This document shows, in pieces, positions 45,284-54,458 of a stretch of DNA of 64,000 nucleotides. The DNA is taken from contig NZ_JALPRE010000001.1 in the NCBI RefSeq assembly GCF_023195925.1, forward strand, positions 434,001-498,000, read 5' to 3'. This DNA is from Aquimarina acroporae (GTDB taxonomy: Bacteria; Bacteroidota; Bacteroidia; Flavobacteriales; Flavobacteriaceae). The first letter of the stretch is position 1; the number at the start of each line of letters is the position of its first letter. The position numbers were made by a program, and so were the translations under genes. The notes under the pieces were generated by a model. That model made no database searches and had not been told where the DNA came from. It worked only from the letters and a program-made list of their open reading frames with translations.

Positions 45284-45763
45284 TTACAATTCTTGAAAAA
45301 TAGAATGCATTAAGCGTTTCTTATCATTAATGCTCTCCTCTAAAGAAATCATAGTCTCTGTACGGTAAACACCGTCGATATCATCTAATTTGAAAATGAT
45401 CTCCTTTGCATGGTTTGTATCCTTAGCTCTTACCTTACAAAAGATATTAAATTTACCTGTTGTAATGTGTGCAACGGTTACATAAGGAATTTCATTAATT
45501 CTTTCTAAGACGAATTTGGTTTGCGAGGTATTTTGTAGATAAATTCCAACATAGGCTATAAAAGAATATCCTAACTTTTTATAGTCTAATGTTAGCGAAG
45601 ACCCTTCAATAATTCCAGCTTCTTCCATTTTTTTAACACGCACGTGTACAGTACCCGCAGAAATCAATAATTTCTTTGCGATATCTGTAAAAGGAGTACG
45701 CGTATTTTCTATCAGCATATCCAAAATTTGGTGGTCAACTTCGTCTAATTTAAATTTTGCCAT
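45284..45763 (-). CDS. Lrp/AsnC family transcriptional regulator
   Basis: A 159-residue regulator with the N-terminal winged HTH (VDHQILDMLIENTRTPFTDI, KLLISAGTVHVRVKKMEEAG) and a C-terminal RAM ligand domain (VAHITTGKFNIFCKVRAKDT). These proteins respond to amino acids and control metabolism. A TATTTTTG -7 box on the minus strand (45807-45800) lies about 37 bp upstream of the ATG, and a strong terminator follows, so it is transcribed alone. Confidence 0.94.
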   Translation of the reverse strand: MAKFKLDEVDHQILDMLIENTRTPFTDIAKKLLISAGTVHVRVKKMEEAGIIEGSSLTLDYKKLGYSFIAYVGIYLQNTSQTKFVLERINEIPYVTVAHITTGKFNIFCKVRAKDTNHAKEIIFKLDDIDGVYRTETMISLEESINDKKRLMHSIFQEL

Positions 45764-45838
45764 AGTAATTAAAGTTATTTTTCCCGATTATTTACATTGC
45801 AAAAATAACAGAAAAATAAAGTTTTCACACATTTTATT

Positions 45839-46996
45839 TCACCTTTTTGTCAATTCTATTGAGAATAATTCAGAATCTAGGTAGAATTTTAACAACTCAG
45901 AATTCGGAACTATCATATTTCTAACGTTTTCGGAAGAGATAACCCTCTTTTTCCCTAAAATTTCGCGGTGGCCATAAAATTTTCGTAAATCCTCAATTTT
46001 AACAATTTTTGGTACGAATTTCACAGCATTTTCACTCAATTCTTCCTTAAATTGAATTGCTATATCTACATTTTTACCATCTAAAATGACATCTCTTATA
46101 ATTATATCGAAAAAACATTTTCCATTTTCGGGAATAAGAAAATAGTCTTTATACCCATCACCAGTAACTGTTGTATTTGCGATATAAGTTATTGAAGCGA
46201 CCAGCGCATAGAAAATGTATTCTCTTGTTTGCTCTCTATCGTAATCCTGTGCAAAATGTCCAGCTTCAAACAATATTGCTGGTATGCCTTGATGCTCCAA
46301 AGTATCACCAACACAATTTATATTAAAACCATCGTCATAACGCCCAACCTGATTCGGTATAAATTGTTGTAACGCTTGATTCATTTTAGCAATTACCTCC
46401 ATCGATTTTTTACGACTAGGGGTAATCGTTCTTTCAGCATCACCGGCAGGAGATAAAAAAGACACTGTAGCAGATAAATTAGTTTCTCCAGCGCTAAAAA
46501 TTGTACGCTGCCCGTGCAAGTTAAATGCAAAATCAGGTTGAATATCTACGATAAGATTATTTAAAACATTGCTCTCTTTTTGAGTTTTATCCTGAGCGTC
46601 CCTGTTAAGATCAACCTTATTATAATTTAATCGCGTGTACAACCTAGCTCCATCAGGGCTCAAAATGGGAACGATATATATCGTACAGGAATCCAGAAGA
46701 TTATTAAGTTCTAAATTTTGGGAATCGGTTAGAAAGTTTAAAAGATCGAATAGCGCTTTTGTGGTGGTACTTTCGTTACCATGCATTTGAGACCATAAAA
46801 GAAGTTTTTTTCTACCTGTACCTATTTTAATAAGGTAAATAGGTTCATTGTTTTCAGAATTACCAATTGGTCTTATATCAATTTTAGAGGATAATTTATC
46901 TAGTAGAGGAGTAATATGATCTAAACAAATATAACGCCCATGCAAGGACGTTTCCTTGTACCTTTTAAAACAATCTTCAAGTTTTTTATGATTCAT
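45839..46996 (-). CDS. M14 family zinc carboxypeptidase
   Basis: A 385-residue protein. The catalytic domain (about 1-260) carries the M14 zinc motif MHGNESTTTKALFDLL (HxxE), the Arg-binding segment LNRDAQ, the third ligand FNLHGQRTIF, and the catalytic Glu in AILFEAGHFAQD. No signal peptide is seen, so action is likely cytoplasmic. Substrate may be peptides or peptidoglycan fragments; relatives are often annotated as succinylglutamate desuccinylase-like or DUF2817. Its promoter region contains several GTTTAC-N4-GTAAAC palindromes shared with the divergent XRE regulator. Confidence 0.88.
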   Translation of the reverse strand: MNHKKLEDCFKRYKETSLHGRYICLDHITPLLDKLSSKIDIRPIGNSENNEPIYLIKIGTGRKKLLLWSQMHGNESTTTKALFDLLNFLTDSQNLELNNLLDSCTIYIVPILSPDGARLYTRLNYNKVDLNRDAQDKTQKESNVLNNLIVDIQPDFAFNLHGQRTIFSAGETNLSATVSFLSPAGDAERTITPSRKKSMEVIAKMNQALQQFIPNQVGRYDDGFNINCVGDTLEHQGIPAILFEAGHFAQDYDREQTREYIFYALVASITYIANTTVTGDGYKDYFLIPENGKCFFDIIIRDVILDGKNVDIAIQFKEELSENAVKFVPKIVKIEDLRKFYGHREILGKKRVISSENVRNMIVPNSELLKFYLDSELFSIELTKR

Positions 46997-47060
46997 GATA
47001 TGTATGATAAGAGCACGAAATTACCATAGTTTATTGAAGATTCATAACAATACAAATATT

Positions 47061-47386
47061 ATTTACAACTGTAAACCAATCGGTGTTTTACAAATGTAAA
47101 TAGCATCTAATTACAATTGTAAACGCATCAAAACTGATTGGTTGTTTACCTCTGTAAACATCATTATGAGTGTTGTTTCCAAATGTATAATATTAAATTT
47201 TTGATTTTATACATAATATAATTATATTGTTTTAAATTAATGCTTATCAAGTATTTAACAATGATTACATGAACTATTACTTTACATCTTGCAAATACTT
47301 GTTTACAAAAGTAAACTGTGTGTTTACAAGAATTTGTTTACCTTTGTAACACATAATTTCTATAAAAAAGGTTTACAATGGTAAAC
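47061..47386. promoter_or_regulatory. Array of GTTTAC-N4-GTAAAC operators between the M14 and XRE genes
   Basis: A 382-bp divergent intergenic region holds repeated 16-bp palindromes. Clear copies are at 47061-47076, 47086-47101, 47109-47124, 47144-47159, 47301-47316 and 47371-47386; weaker ones at 47175-47190, 47322-47337 and 47336-47351. The last strong copy spans the XRE ATG (47378), and TACCTTTG (47339-47346), a -7 box, lies inside a weaker copy. The XRE regulator is the obvious binder: sites 5' of the M14 gene and around its own start predict joint control with autorepression. Confidence 0.7.
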
Positions 47387-47854
47387 AATAAAGATTTTGG
47401 TAATAGAATCCAGAAAATCATGGATTTCTATGGTGTATCAGCTTCATCCTTTGCAGATTATATGGGTGTGGGACGCTCTTCTATTTCTCATATCCTCAGC
47501 GGAAGGAATAAGCCTAGTTTAGATTTTGTTATGAAAATAACCGAAGCCTATTCTGATGTAGATATGCAATGGTTGTTATATGGCAAAGGGAGTTTTCCTA
47601 AATCTGAAAATTCGATCTCAGAAATTAAAGAAGAAAAAAATGAACCTGTAAAATCTAAGCCTTCTTCTACTCCAATTTTGGAACCAGAGGAAGATCTTTT
47701 TTCTCAACCAATAGAAGAAGTAAAAAAAATAGAACCCGATGTAGTGGTCAATAAAAAAACAACTTCTACTTTTTCTTCAGAAAGTGATATCGATAGAATC
47801 GTTATTTTTTATAAGGATGGTACTTTTAATAGCTACCAAATGAAAAAATCTTGA
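47378..47854 (+). CDS. XRE family HTH transcriptional regulator
   Basis: A 158-residue protein. The N-terminal ~60 residues are a Cro/CI-type HTH (DFYGVSASSFADYMGVGRSS, ISHILSGRNKPSLDFVMKIT). The middle is acidic, Pro/Lys-rich and probably disordered (KPSSTPILEPEEDLFSQPIE). The last ~20 residues (IDRIVIFYKDGTFNSYQMKK) look conserved and may be an interaction motif. Its start codon is inside a palindromic operator, indicating autoregulation. The region upstream is shared with the divergent M14 carboxypeptidase. Confidence 0.88.
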   Translation: MVNNKDFGNRIQKIMDFYGVSASSFADYMGVGRSSISHILSGRNKPSLDFVMKITEAYSDVDMQWLLYGKGSFPKSENSISEIKEEKNEPVKSKPSSTPILEPEEDLFSQPIEEVKKIEPDVVVNKKTTSTFSSESDIDRIVIFYKDGTFNSYQMKKS

Positions 47855-47923
47855 TAATTTTTTCATTGCTTTCTATAAACTTTATCTAAATAAATTTATT
47901 TTCGCTTTTAGTTAAACTATTTT

Positions 47924-48298
47924 ATGAAACAGATAGCCTTTATCTTCTGTTGCTCTTTACTATTCGCCAGCTGTTACCAGCCGGAGAGGAATTGCTCAAA
48001 TTTTCATGTAGGAACTTTTGAATTCGAGACATTACTAAACGGAGAGTTAGTAAAAACCACCTTTGTAAGAAACGATTCTATAGAAATTGATTATTTCGAA
48101 GGAAAAAGCGATACCGCTAGTATTCGGTGGATCAACGACTGTGAATATATTGTTCAAAAAGTAAATCCAAAGAGTATGTCTGAAGAAAAAGCGATTCATA
48201 TGAAGATTTTAACTACCGACAATGACATCTATACATTCGAATACGGATTGGTAGGTGCAACCAATAAACAACGTGGAACCGCAAAAAAAATAAAATAA
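47924..48298 (+). CDS. Small predicted lipoprotein
   Basis: A 124-residue protein with a lipoprotein signal (QIAFIFCCSLLFASC, lipobox FASC at Cys17). The mature domain is beta-rich (FEFETLLNGELVKTTFVRND, SIRWINDCEYIVQKVN) with two further Cys residues that may pair. Function is not known. It ends 1 bp before the terC ATG, so the two are co-transcribed. Confidence 0.72.
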   Translation: MKQIAFIFCCSLLFASCYQPERNCSNFHVGTFEFETLLNGELVKTTFVRNDSIEIDYFEGKSDTASIRWINDCEYIVQKVNPKSMSEEKAIHMKILTTDNDIYTFEYGLVGATNKQRGTAKKIK

Positions 48299-48299
48299 A

Positions 48300-49112
48300 A
48301 TGTTTGAAATTTTCGCATCTGCAGATGCTTGGGTAGCCCTGTTAACACTTACGTTCCTTGAAATTGTATTGGGTATAGACAATATTATTTTTATATCTCT
48401 TGCTTCAAGCAAACTACCTCAGCAACAACAAAAGAAAGCTACCAACATAGGTCTAGCCCTTGCCATGGTAATGCGTATTATTCTTTTATTTGGTATTTCA
48501 CTCTTGGTAGCTATGGAAGCTCCTTTCTGGCATATTAACCTGCCATGGGTGCAGGCTGGTATAAGCGGGCAAGCACTTATTTTATTTGCAGGAGGGCTCT
48601 TTCTATTGTATAAAAGTGTACATGAGATTCACGAGAAGGTGGATGAAAAAGGAGAAGAAGAAAAGGAAATTCAAGCCAAAAGCTCCTCTTCTCTATCAAA
48701 TGCTATTTTACAAATTACCCTAATTAATGTAGTATTCTCATTCGATTCGATTCTTACTGCGGTAGGTATGACCAATGGACTAAGTAATGATCCTAATGAT
48801 GCTTTAATTATTATGATTATTGCTGTTATTGTATCTGTACTTATCATGATGTTATTTGCAGCCCCAGTTGGAAGATTTGTAAACAAACACCCTTCTGTAC
48901 AAATATTAGGACTTTCATTTTTAATCTTAATAGGCTTTATGCTAATAGCCGAAGCGGCACATTTAGCGCATTTCCAAATATTTGATACAGAGGTAGGTAC
49001 AATACCTAAGGGATACCTTTACTTTACCATTGCTTTTTCACTATTTGTAGAGTTTCTCAACTTTAAACTCAGGAAAAAGAATAAGGTTAAAAAAGAAACC
49101 GAAACCGCTTAA
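48300..49112 (+). CDS. TerC family integral membrane protein
   Basis: A 270-residue membrane protein with about seven to eight hydrophobic segments. The family motif LEIVLGIDNIIFISL near residue 20 and its partner NVVFSFDSILTAVGMT, each with an acidic residue within the membrane, are hallmarks of TerC/Alx, linked to metal (often manganese) export and tellurite resistance. An acidic/Lys-rich loop lies between (EKVDEKGEEEKEIQ). It follows a small lipoprotein gene by 1 bp and ends with a hairpin terminator. Confidence 0.93.
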   Translation: MFEIFASADAWVALLTLTFLEIVLGIDNIIFISLASSKLPQQQQKKATNIGLALAMVMRIILLFGISLLVAMEAPFWHINLPWVQAGISGQALILFAGGLFLLYKSVHEIHEKVDEKGEEEKEIQAKSSSSLSNAILQITLINVVFSFDSILTAVGMTNGLSNDPNDALIIMIIAVIVSVLIMMLFAAPVGRFVNKHPSVQILGLSFLILIGFMLIAEAAHLAHFQIFDTEVGTIPKGYLYFTIAFSLFVEFLNFKLRKKNKVKKETETA

Positions 49113-49118
49113 AGATAT

Positions 49119-49143
49119 AAACCGTGCTTCGTACGGTTTTTTT
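49119..49143 (+). terminator. Rho-independent terminator after terC
   Basis: AAACCGT and ACGGTTT with a TTC loop (GC/GT closing pairs) followed by a T-run, 6 bp after the terC stop. Confidence 0.8.
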
Positions 49144-49484
49144 ATACCTTCATAATCCAGCACAATAGAAAAAAACGCTCTTAAAATCAAGATGTTTTTT
49201 AGGCTTTCTTTGAGAGAATACATCTGTATATACGCTAACAGCCTTTAACTCATGTAAGAAAAAAACGGTTAGCTAAATAAGCTAATTTCCTACAAATCAT
49301 ATTTTTTTAACAATAAATATAATCTCCTGGCGTTTTTCATTTGAAATACATTTCATCCAAGAAAAATGGATTTCAACCGAAAGTGAATTAAAATTCTGTA
49401 CGGTATCTAAGGTTTTTAAACCCCCTAAACCTAATTTTAGATATGGGTAGATTATTTTAATTTTTAACCAAACAACCCCAAAAT
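49144..49484. other. 341-bp intergenic region, no clear feature
   Basis: AT-rich spacer between terC and a small secreted protein. I see no supported gene, RNA or repeat. A C-rich tract CCCCCTAAACC at 49420-49430 and an upstream GTATC are not interpretable. The next gene's promoter is not obvious. Confidence 0.4.
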
Positions 49485-49931
49485 ATGAAAAATCACACAC
49501 TATTTATTTTAATTTCGTTTGTGTTTTCGGGGCTATATGCTCAGGAAGAAACACATGGTTCAAATGCAGAATTAACCAATGTTGTACTCGAAGTACATAA
49601 TGTAGAAGAATCTAACGTATCGAGAGTAAATCATATCAAATACTCTATAGAAGAATATGAGGAAATGATAGCAGAATGTAAGGAGTTAACTAAAAGACTT
49701 CAGGAATATGATAGGCTAATCCAAAACGGAAAGATGACAAAGGCTCAAAAACGCGCTTGGAAAAAAGAAGTGATGGAAGCCAAACTTCTTAACTTCAGAA
49801 TTGATGATTTTACCACTATTTACATGAAAAGGAATTATTCTTTAATAGATCATGTAGATGTAAAGGCACTAAGTGATTACTATGACTTTTCTAAAACATT
49901 AGAAAGTGCTACACAATATGCCGGATTCTAA
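49485..49931 (+). CDS. Secreted hypothetical protein with coiled-coil segment
   Basis: A 148-residue protein with signal peptide MKNHTLFILISFVFSGLYAQ. The mature part is largely helical with a charged coiled-coil stretch (YEEMIAECKELTKRLQEYDR, KAQKRAWKKEVMEAKLLNFR). No enzyme motif is visible and I do not recognise the family. A strong terminator follows 20 bp after the stop. Confidence 0.68.
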   Translation: MKNHTLFILISFVFSGLYAQEETHGSNAELTNVVLEVHNVEESNVSRVNHIKYSIEEYEEMIAECKELTKRLQEYDRLIQNGKMTKAQKRAWKKEVMEAKLLNFRIDDFTTIYMKRNYSLIDHVDVKALSDYYDFSKTLESATQYAGF

Positions 49932-49951
49932 CTGAATTTAAAAACGTTTTT

Positions 49952-49993
49952 AAAACAGCGAAGCTTACTTTGAGTAAGCTTCGCTGTTTTTTT
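49952..49993 (+). terminator. Strong Rho-independent terminator
   Basis: Perfect 18-bp inverted repeat (AACAGCGAAGCTTACT and its complement) with TTG loop and T8 tail. It lies after the secreted protein gene and upstream of the SRPBCC gene; any frame start before 50042 would fall in it. Confidence 0.92.
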
Positions 49994-50041
49994 GTATCAG
50001 GTTTTGTTATCTTTAGTAAACTCACTCCAACACTTTTTCCT

Positions 50042-50482
50042 ATGAAATTTACTTGTACTACCGAGATTAATGCCCCTATAGATAAGGTCATCGCTTTATT
50101 TGATGATCCCAATAACCTGAAAGAATGGCAAGATGGTTTTATAAGTTTCGAACATCTTAGTGGCACGCCAGGCGAGGTAGGAGCAAAATCTTTACTAAAA
50201 TACAAACATGGGAAACGGGAAATGGAGCTTATCGAAACGATCACAGCAAAAAACTTGCCTGATGAATTTAGCGGCATCTATGAACATGAACATATGGATA
50301 ATGTTGTAAAATGTAGTTTTATTGAACTTCCTGATCAAAAGACACGATTAGAGTATCACGTAGATTACATAAAATACAAAGCATTCATACCAAAGTTAAT
50401 AACTTTTCTAATGCCACATATGCCCAAAAAATATACTCAAAAATGGCTGGATCAATTCAAGGCATTTGCAGAGCAGTCATGA
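50042..50482 (+). CDS. SRPBCC (START/Bet v1-like) family protein
   Basis: A 146-residue single-domain protein with the helix-grip fold pattern: FTCTTEINAPIDKVIALFDD, NNLKEWQDGFISFEHL, and C-terminal helix KYTQKWLDQFKAFAEQS. Such proteins bind hydrophobic ligands or act as polyketide cyclases. The frame is open upstream to 49970, but that ATG lies within a terminator; the ATG at 50042 starts the domain. Confidence 0.85.
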   Translation: MKFTCTTEINAPIDKVIALFDDPNNLKEWQDGFISFEHLSGTPGEVGAKSLLKYKHGKREMELIETITAKNLPDEFSGIYEHEHMDNVVKCSFIELPDQKTRLEYHVDYIKYKAFIPKLITFLMPHMPKKYTQKWLDQFKAFAEQS

Positions 50483-50572
50483 AAAAGTATCTATTTAAAA
50501 ATAAAAAATAGCCTGCTGGAATAATTACAAATTTTACTGCATTTTTGTATCTCATAATTACATGATCAATAT

Positions 50573-51151
50573 ATGAATTTGGAAAAAGAGTTACACAAGC
50601 GTAGTCAATCGAAATGTGAATTATCAAGCACGACAGAAAATCTTCATATCTACACGGTTCCTAAATCACCGGGAACAGGTTTAGATGCAAATATTTTGAT
50701 TTCTGCTACTTGTTTAGAGCAAATCGAAAACCCCGAAAAAGTAGATCCTAACCATTGGAGATGTTTAAACGACAGCATGTGGAGCGAAGTGCCTGCCGTG
50801 CAGGTGGTAGCCTGGAGAATGCTTAACCGACTGAAAAATGAAGGTTGGCCACAGGATTTATTAGATATGTTATATCTCGACGAAGACACACTTGCATGGG
50901 CAAAAGCTACAGGTGAAGATCAAGATGAAGATAATGCAATCAAACATATAGATGCCAATGGTGCTACTCTACAAGCAGGAGATAATGTGGTACTCATTAA
51001 AGATTTAAATGTAAAAGGAGCCAATTTCACCGCAAAACGAGGTACTGCAGTTCGAAATATTACCTTGGTACACGACAACGAAGAACATATAGAAGGTCGC
51101 GTAAACGGCCAGCACATCGTCATTCTTACCAAATACGTAAAAAAATCATAG
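50573..51151 (+). CDS. PhnA domain protein
   Basis: A 192-residue protein. The C-terminal domain (LQAGDNVVLIKDLNVKGANF, RGTAVRNITLVHDNEEHIEG, VNGQHIVILTKYVKKS) is the SH3-like PhnA module. The N-terminal part keeps one Cys in RSQSKCELSS and others in SATCLEQ and HWRCLND, possibly a remnant zinc ribbon. Despite the name, a role in phosphonate use is not established. It abuts the convergent M23 gene with no gap. Confidence 0.9.
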   Translation: MNLEKELHKRSQSKCELSSTTENLHIYTVPKSPGTGLDANILISATCLEQIENPEKVDPNHWRCLNDSMWSEVPAVQVVAWRMLNRLKNEGWPQDLLDMLYLDEDTLAWAKATGEDQDEDNAIKHIDANGATLQAGDNVVLIKDLNVKGANFTAKRGTAVRNITLVHDNEEHIEGRVNGQHIVILTKYVKKS

Positions 51152-51730
51152 TTATCGTAACCAGGTATCGGGATCAAGATAAAACATCTTTTTCCAACCT
51201 TGAACCGCTTTATCATCCTTTAAAGATACATACGGAAATGGTGTTGTGATTGCATAATGTAGATGTGGTGGTTTCCCTTTGGCGTTTCCGGTATCCCCTA
51301 CAGTGCCTAATAAAGATCCTGCTTTTACTGGAGCAAGCGGAAAGGTTTCTATAGCATCTAAATGCGCATAATAATGAAATCTCCATTTAGGCCCTAAAAC
51401 CATCACCGACTTCCCTCCTTTTCCACCTTCGTGCGTATACACAACAATACCTTTGGTTGCAGCTATTACCGGAGTTCCTCTATCGGCAAAAATATCTATC
51501 CCCTTATGTGTAATTGAAGTTCCCCAGGGATATGCCCAAAATGAATTATCATCCCAATTACTTGTAGTAGCTCCCTGAACCGGAATAATCATATTCTGGG
51601 GGATTACGAATCCTATCCCAATAACGAGAAAAGGAATCCAAAACCATTTTCTTAACTCCCGGTTTCTAATTAAGAAGCCAAGGGAGGTCAATAAAACAAC
51701 CCAGAAACGTTTTGTAGTACCAGTAATCAT
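51152..51730 (-). CDS. M23 family peptidoglycan endopeptidase, membrane-anchored
   Basis: A 192-residue protein. One or two N-terminal membrane segments (FWVVLLTSLGFLIRN, WFWIPFLVIGIGFVIP) precede a LytM domain with the zinc motifs SITHKGIDIFADRGTPV (H and D) and KPPHLHYAITTPF (HxH). It is likely a periplasmic peptidoglycan hydrolase or a catalytically competent regulator of one. It is a single gene on the minus strand after parC. Confidence 0.92.
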   Translation of the reverse strand: MITGTTKRFWVVLLTSLGFLIRNRELRKWFWIPFLVIGIGFVIPQNMIIPVQGATTSNWDDNSFWAYPWGTSITHKGIDIFADRGTPVIAATKGIVVYTHEGGKGGKSVMVLGPKWRFHYYAHLDAIETFPLAPVKAGSLLGTVGDTGNAKGKPPHLHYAITTPFPYVSLKDDKAVQGWKKMFYLDPDTWLR

Positions 51731-51796
51731 AGTGTAACTAATGAAACCAAAGCAAATATACTCTGGTATTTATAAGGTTACTCCTTCTACTACCTC

Positions 51797-54433
51797 TTAA
51801 AACAATGTAGGCTGATCGTTATCCTCATCTTTTGGTGCTTCTGCAGAGGCATCAGGAGATACATTTTCTTCTTCTACCACTTCTATTTCTTCAGTAGGAA
51901 GCGGTTCTGGCTCTTCATAAGGTAATGACTCTAAAAGGTTTATTTGTTTTACCTTATGGGTAGTAAGCTGATTTCCTAAGGCTTTTATTCCTTTTATGGC
52001 TATAAACTCTTCCAAATTCACTTCTTCATTTGGTCGTTGATCTTTACCTCTTATTTTAGTAAAAACCACCTCAGCAATGGGTCTGTAATCTGTCGAAACC
52101 ACCTCTAAGAATGATTTTGGATGCTCAGAGATAAAAGAATCCTCCCTTTCAGAATTTTCGATAAGAAAACGTTTTACGTAGTATCGCTCTTTTTCTCCAT
52201 CCCAGTAAATTGCAGAAACCGGTTTTTTGGGTTTCCATTTCTCCAAAACAATCATATCAGACGGGAAATGCAATGTCATTTCTGGGATCAATGTCTTGGC
52301 AATACCTTTTTGATCGATTACCAATAAACGATCTTCACCTCTAAACTCTCCCAGAAGCTCACCTCTACCATCTACATTTAATCGCTGTACGGTATCATCG
52401 AACCATATTTTACGAGGTTTTAAGGTAGATACCCCTTGCTCTTTGAGTTCGATGCGTTTGATATTATATTTGGTAACGATATTTCCTTTTACCCCTCGCC
52501 CTTTGATGAGTAAATCTGAAAAATCAAGGTCGAATTTTAATTTTTTGATACTTCCGGCCTGACGCAAGAATATGGTCACCAGTTCTGCCTCTCCATTTGG
52601 GTTTGCAGAAAAATAAGTCACCTTAGAACTCTTTTTTCCTTGTGTTAAGTCGTATTCTTTATCTCTTGTTACGGCGGTAACCGCAAATCTCTTTACAAAA
52701 GAAGCTCCTCCTCTACCATCTTGATAAATCATATTATAGATCGTGCGCTTATCTTTTTTCTTGAATACAGCAACGTGAATAATGTTTTTACCTATAAATG
52801 TTTTAGAATCTACTTTGGTCACCATCATTTTTCCTTCGGCAGTAAAGCAAATAATATCATCGATGTCTGAGCAATCGGTTACATACTCATCTCTGCGTAA
52901 CGAAGTACCCACAAAACCTTCTTCACGATTCACATATAGTTTTGTGTTTCGAATGACTACTTTGGTAGCTTCTATATCATCAAAAATCTTGATTTCGGTT
53001 TTGCGTTCTTTTCCTTTGCCGTAGGTCGTCTTTAATCTTTTAAAATAGTCGATTGCAAACTCGATCAAGTGCTCCAGGTTATGTTTTACCTTCGCAATTT
53101 CTTCTTCTAAAGCTTCTATTTTTTGCTGTGCTTTATCGATATCAAATTTTGAAATACGTTTGATACGAATCTCAGTTAGACGCACTATATCTTCTTCGGT
53201 AACCGCTCTTTTCAAATGCTTCACATGAGGCTTCAGCCCTTTATCTATAGCTTCTATCACTCCTTCCCAAGTTTCTACCTCTTCAATATCTCGATAGATA
53301 CGATTTTCAATAAAAATACGTTCTAGCGAAGCAAAATGCCACTGTTCCCGAAGTTCCTCTAGCTGAATCTCGAGCTCACGTTTCAATAACTCTACCGTAT
53401 TATCGGTAGAACGGCGAAGCATTTCAGAAACTCCTATAAAATTTGGCTTATTATCCTCGATCACACAACCCAAAGGTGATATAGATACCTCACAATTGGT
53501 AAACGCATACAACGCATCAATGGTTTTATCTGGAGAAATTCCCGAAGGCAAGTGTACCAATATCTCTACTTCAGCCGCTGTGTTGTCTTCTATTTTCTTG
53601 ATTTTGATTTTCCCCTTGTCATTAGCTTTCAGAATAGAGTCTATCAAACTTGTAGTGGTTGTAGAAAACGGTATTTCTGTAATGACCAATGTATTTTTAT
53701 CGAGTTGAGAGATTTTGGCTCGTACGCGTACTTTCCCTCCTCGGTTACCATCGTTATAATTGGTACAATCGGCAATACCAGCTGTTGGAAAATCGGGAAC
53801 CAAGGTAAAGCGTTTCCCTTGCAGATGCTTTACTGATGCATCAATAAGCTCTATAAAGTTATGAGGTAATATTTTAGTACTTAATCCTACTGCAATACCT
53901 TCGGCCCCTTGTGCCAATAGTAAAGGAAATTTAACCGGTAGATTGATAGGTTCTTTTTTACGACCGTCGTACGACTGTTGCCAGTCGGTCACCTTAGGAT
54001 TATAAACTACATCGAGCGCAAACTTAGACAATCGTGCCTCGATATACCTTGAAGCCGCTGCACGGTCACCGGTGAGAATGTTCCCCCAGTTCCCTTGCAT
54101 ATCGATTAAAAGATCTTTTTGCCCAATCTGCACCATGGCATCAGAGATACTGGCATCACCATGAGGGTGATACTGCATGGTATGACCTACGATATTTGCT
54201 ACCTTATTATAGCGCCCATCGTCTAAATCCTTCATAGAATGAAGAATACGGCGTTGCACCGGCTTTAATCCATCCTCAATTGCAGGTACAGCACGTTCTA
54301 AAATCACATAAGAAGCATAATCAAGAAACCAGTCCTTGTACATTCCTGTGACTTTGGTAATCACTTCTTGAGGGTTATGATCTGCAGAAGTTGATTCGTG
54401 ATGTAATTCTTCGTTTTCGTTTTCCAAATCCAT
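51797..54433 (-). CDS. parC: DNA topoisomerase IV subunit A
   Basis: An 878-residue type IIA topoisomerase A subunit. The catalytic Tyr is 130 in AAASRYIEARLS, and the winged helix HPHGDASISDAMVQIGQ precedes it. A C-terminal beta-pinwheel and an acidic tail follow. At the quinolone-resistance position (E. coli GyrA Ser83) this reads Ala, which is common to this Bacteroidota branch as far as I recall. It pairs with the parE gene 25 bp upstream. Assignment to ParC rather than GyrA rests on the pairing and the pinwheel lacking an evident GyrA box. Confidence 0.9.
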   Translation of the reverse strand: MDLENENEELHHESTSADHNPQEVITKVTGMYKDWFLDYASYVILERAVPAIEDGLKPVQRRILHSMKDLDDGRYNKVANIVGHTMQYHPHGDASISDAMVQIGQKDLLIDMQGNWGNILTGDRAAASRYIEARLSKFALDVVYNPKVTDWQQSYDGRKKEPINLPVKFPLLLAQGAEGIAVGLSTKILPHNFIELIDASVKHLQGKRFTLVPDFPTAGIADCTNYNDGNRGGKVRVRAKISQLDKNTLVITEIPFSTTTTSLIDSILKANDKGKIKIKKIEDNTAAEVEILVHLPSGISPDKTIDALYAFTNCEVSISPLGCVIEDNKPNFIGVSEMLRRSTDNTVELLKRELEIQLEELREQWHFASLERIFIENRIYRDIEEVETWEGVIEAIDKGLKPHVKHLKRAVTEEDIVRLTEIRIKRISKFDIDKAQQKIEALEEEIAKVKHNLEHLIEFAIDYFKRLKTTYGKGKERKTEIKIFDDIEATKVVIRNTKLYVNREEGFVGTSLRRDEYVTDCSDIDDIICFTAEGKMMVTKVDSKTFIGKNIIHVAVFKKKDKRTIYNMIYQDGRGGASFVKRFAVTAVTRDKEYDLTQGKKSSKVTYFSANPNGEAELVTIFLRQAGSIKKLKFDLDFSDLLIKGRGVKGNIVTKYNIKRIELKEQGVSTLKPRKIWFDDTVQRLNVDGRGELLGEFRGEDRLLVIDQKGIAKTLIPEMTLHFPSDMIVLEKWKPKKPVSAIYWDGEKERYYVKRFLIENSEREDSFISEHPKSFLEVVSTDYRPIAEVVFTKIRGKDQRPNEEVNLEEFIAIKGIKALGNQLTTHKVKQINLLESLPYEEPEPLPTEEIEVVEEENVSPDASAEAPKDEDNDQPTLF

Positions 54434-54458
54434 ATTTTATCCTAGGGGGCGCTTACAA

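Noticed and set aside
47061..47386. Plasmid-type iteron origin of replication
   Set aside because: Repeats are palindromic operators spaced irregularly around two divergent gene starts, with no replication initiator gene nearby; transcription control explains them better.
49970..50041. Extended N-terminus of the SRPBCC protein
   Set aside because: The upstream ATG lies within a perfect 18-bp terminator stem and the extra residues do not fit the fold.
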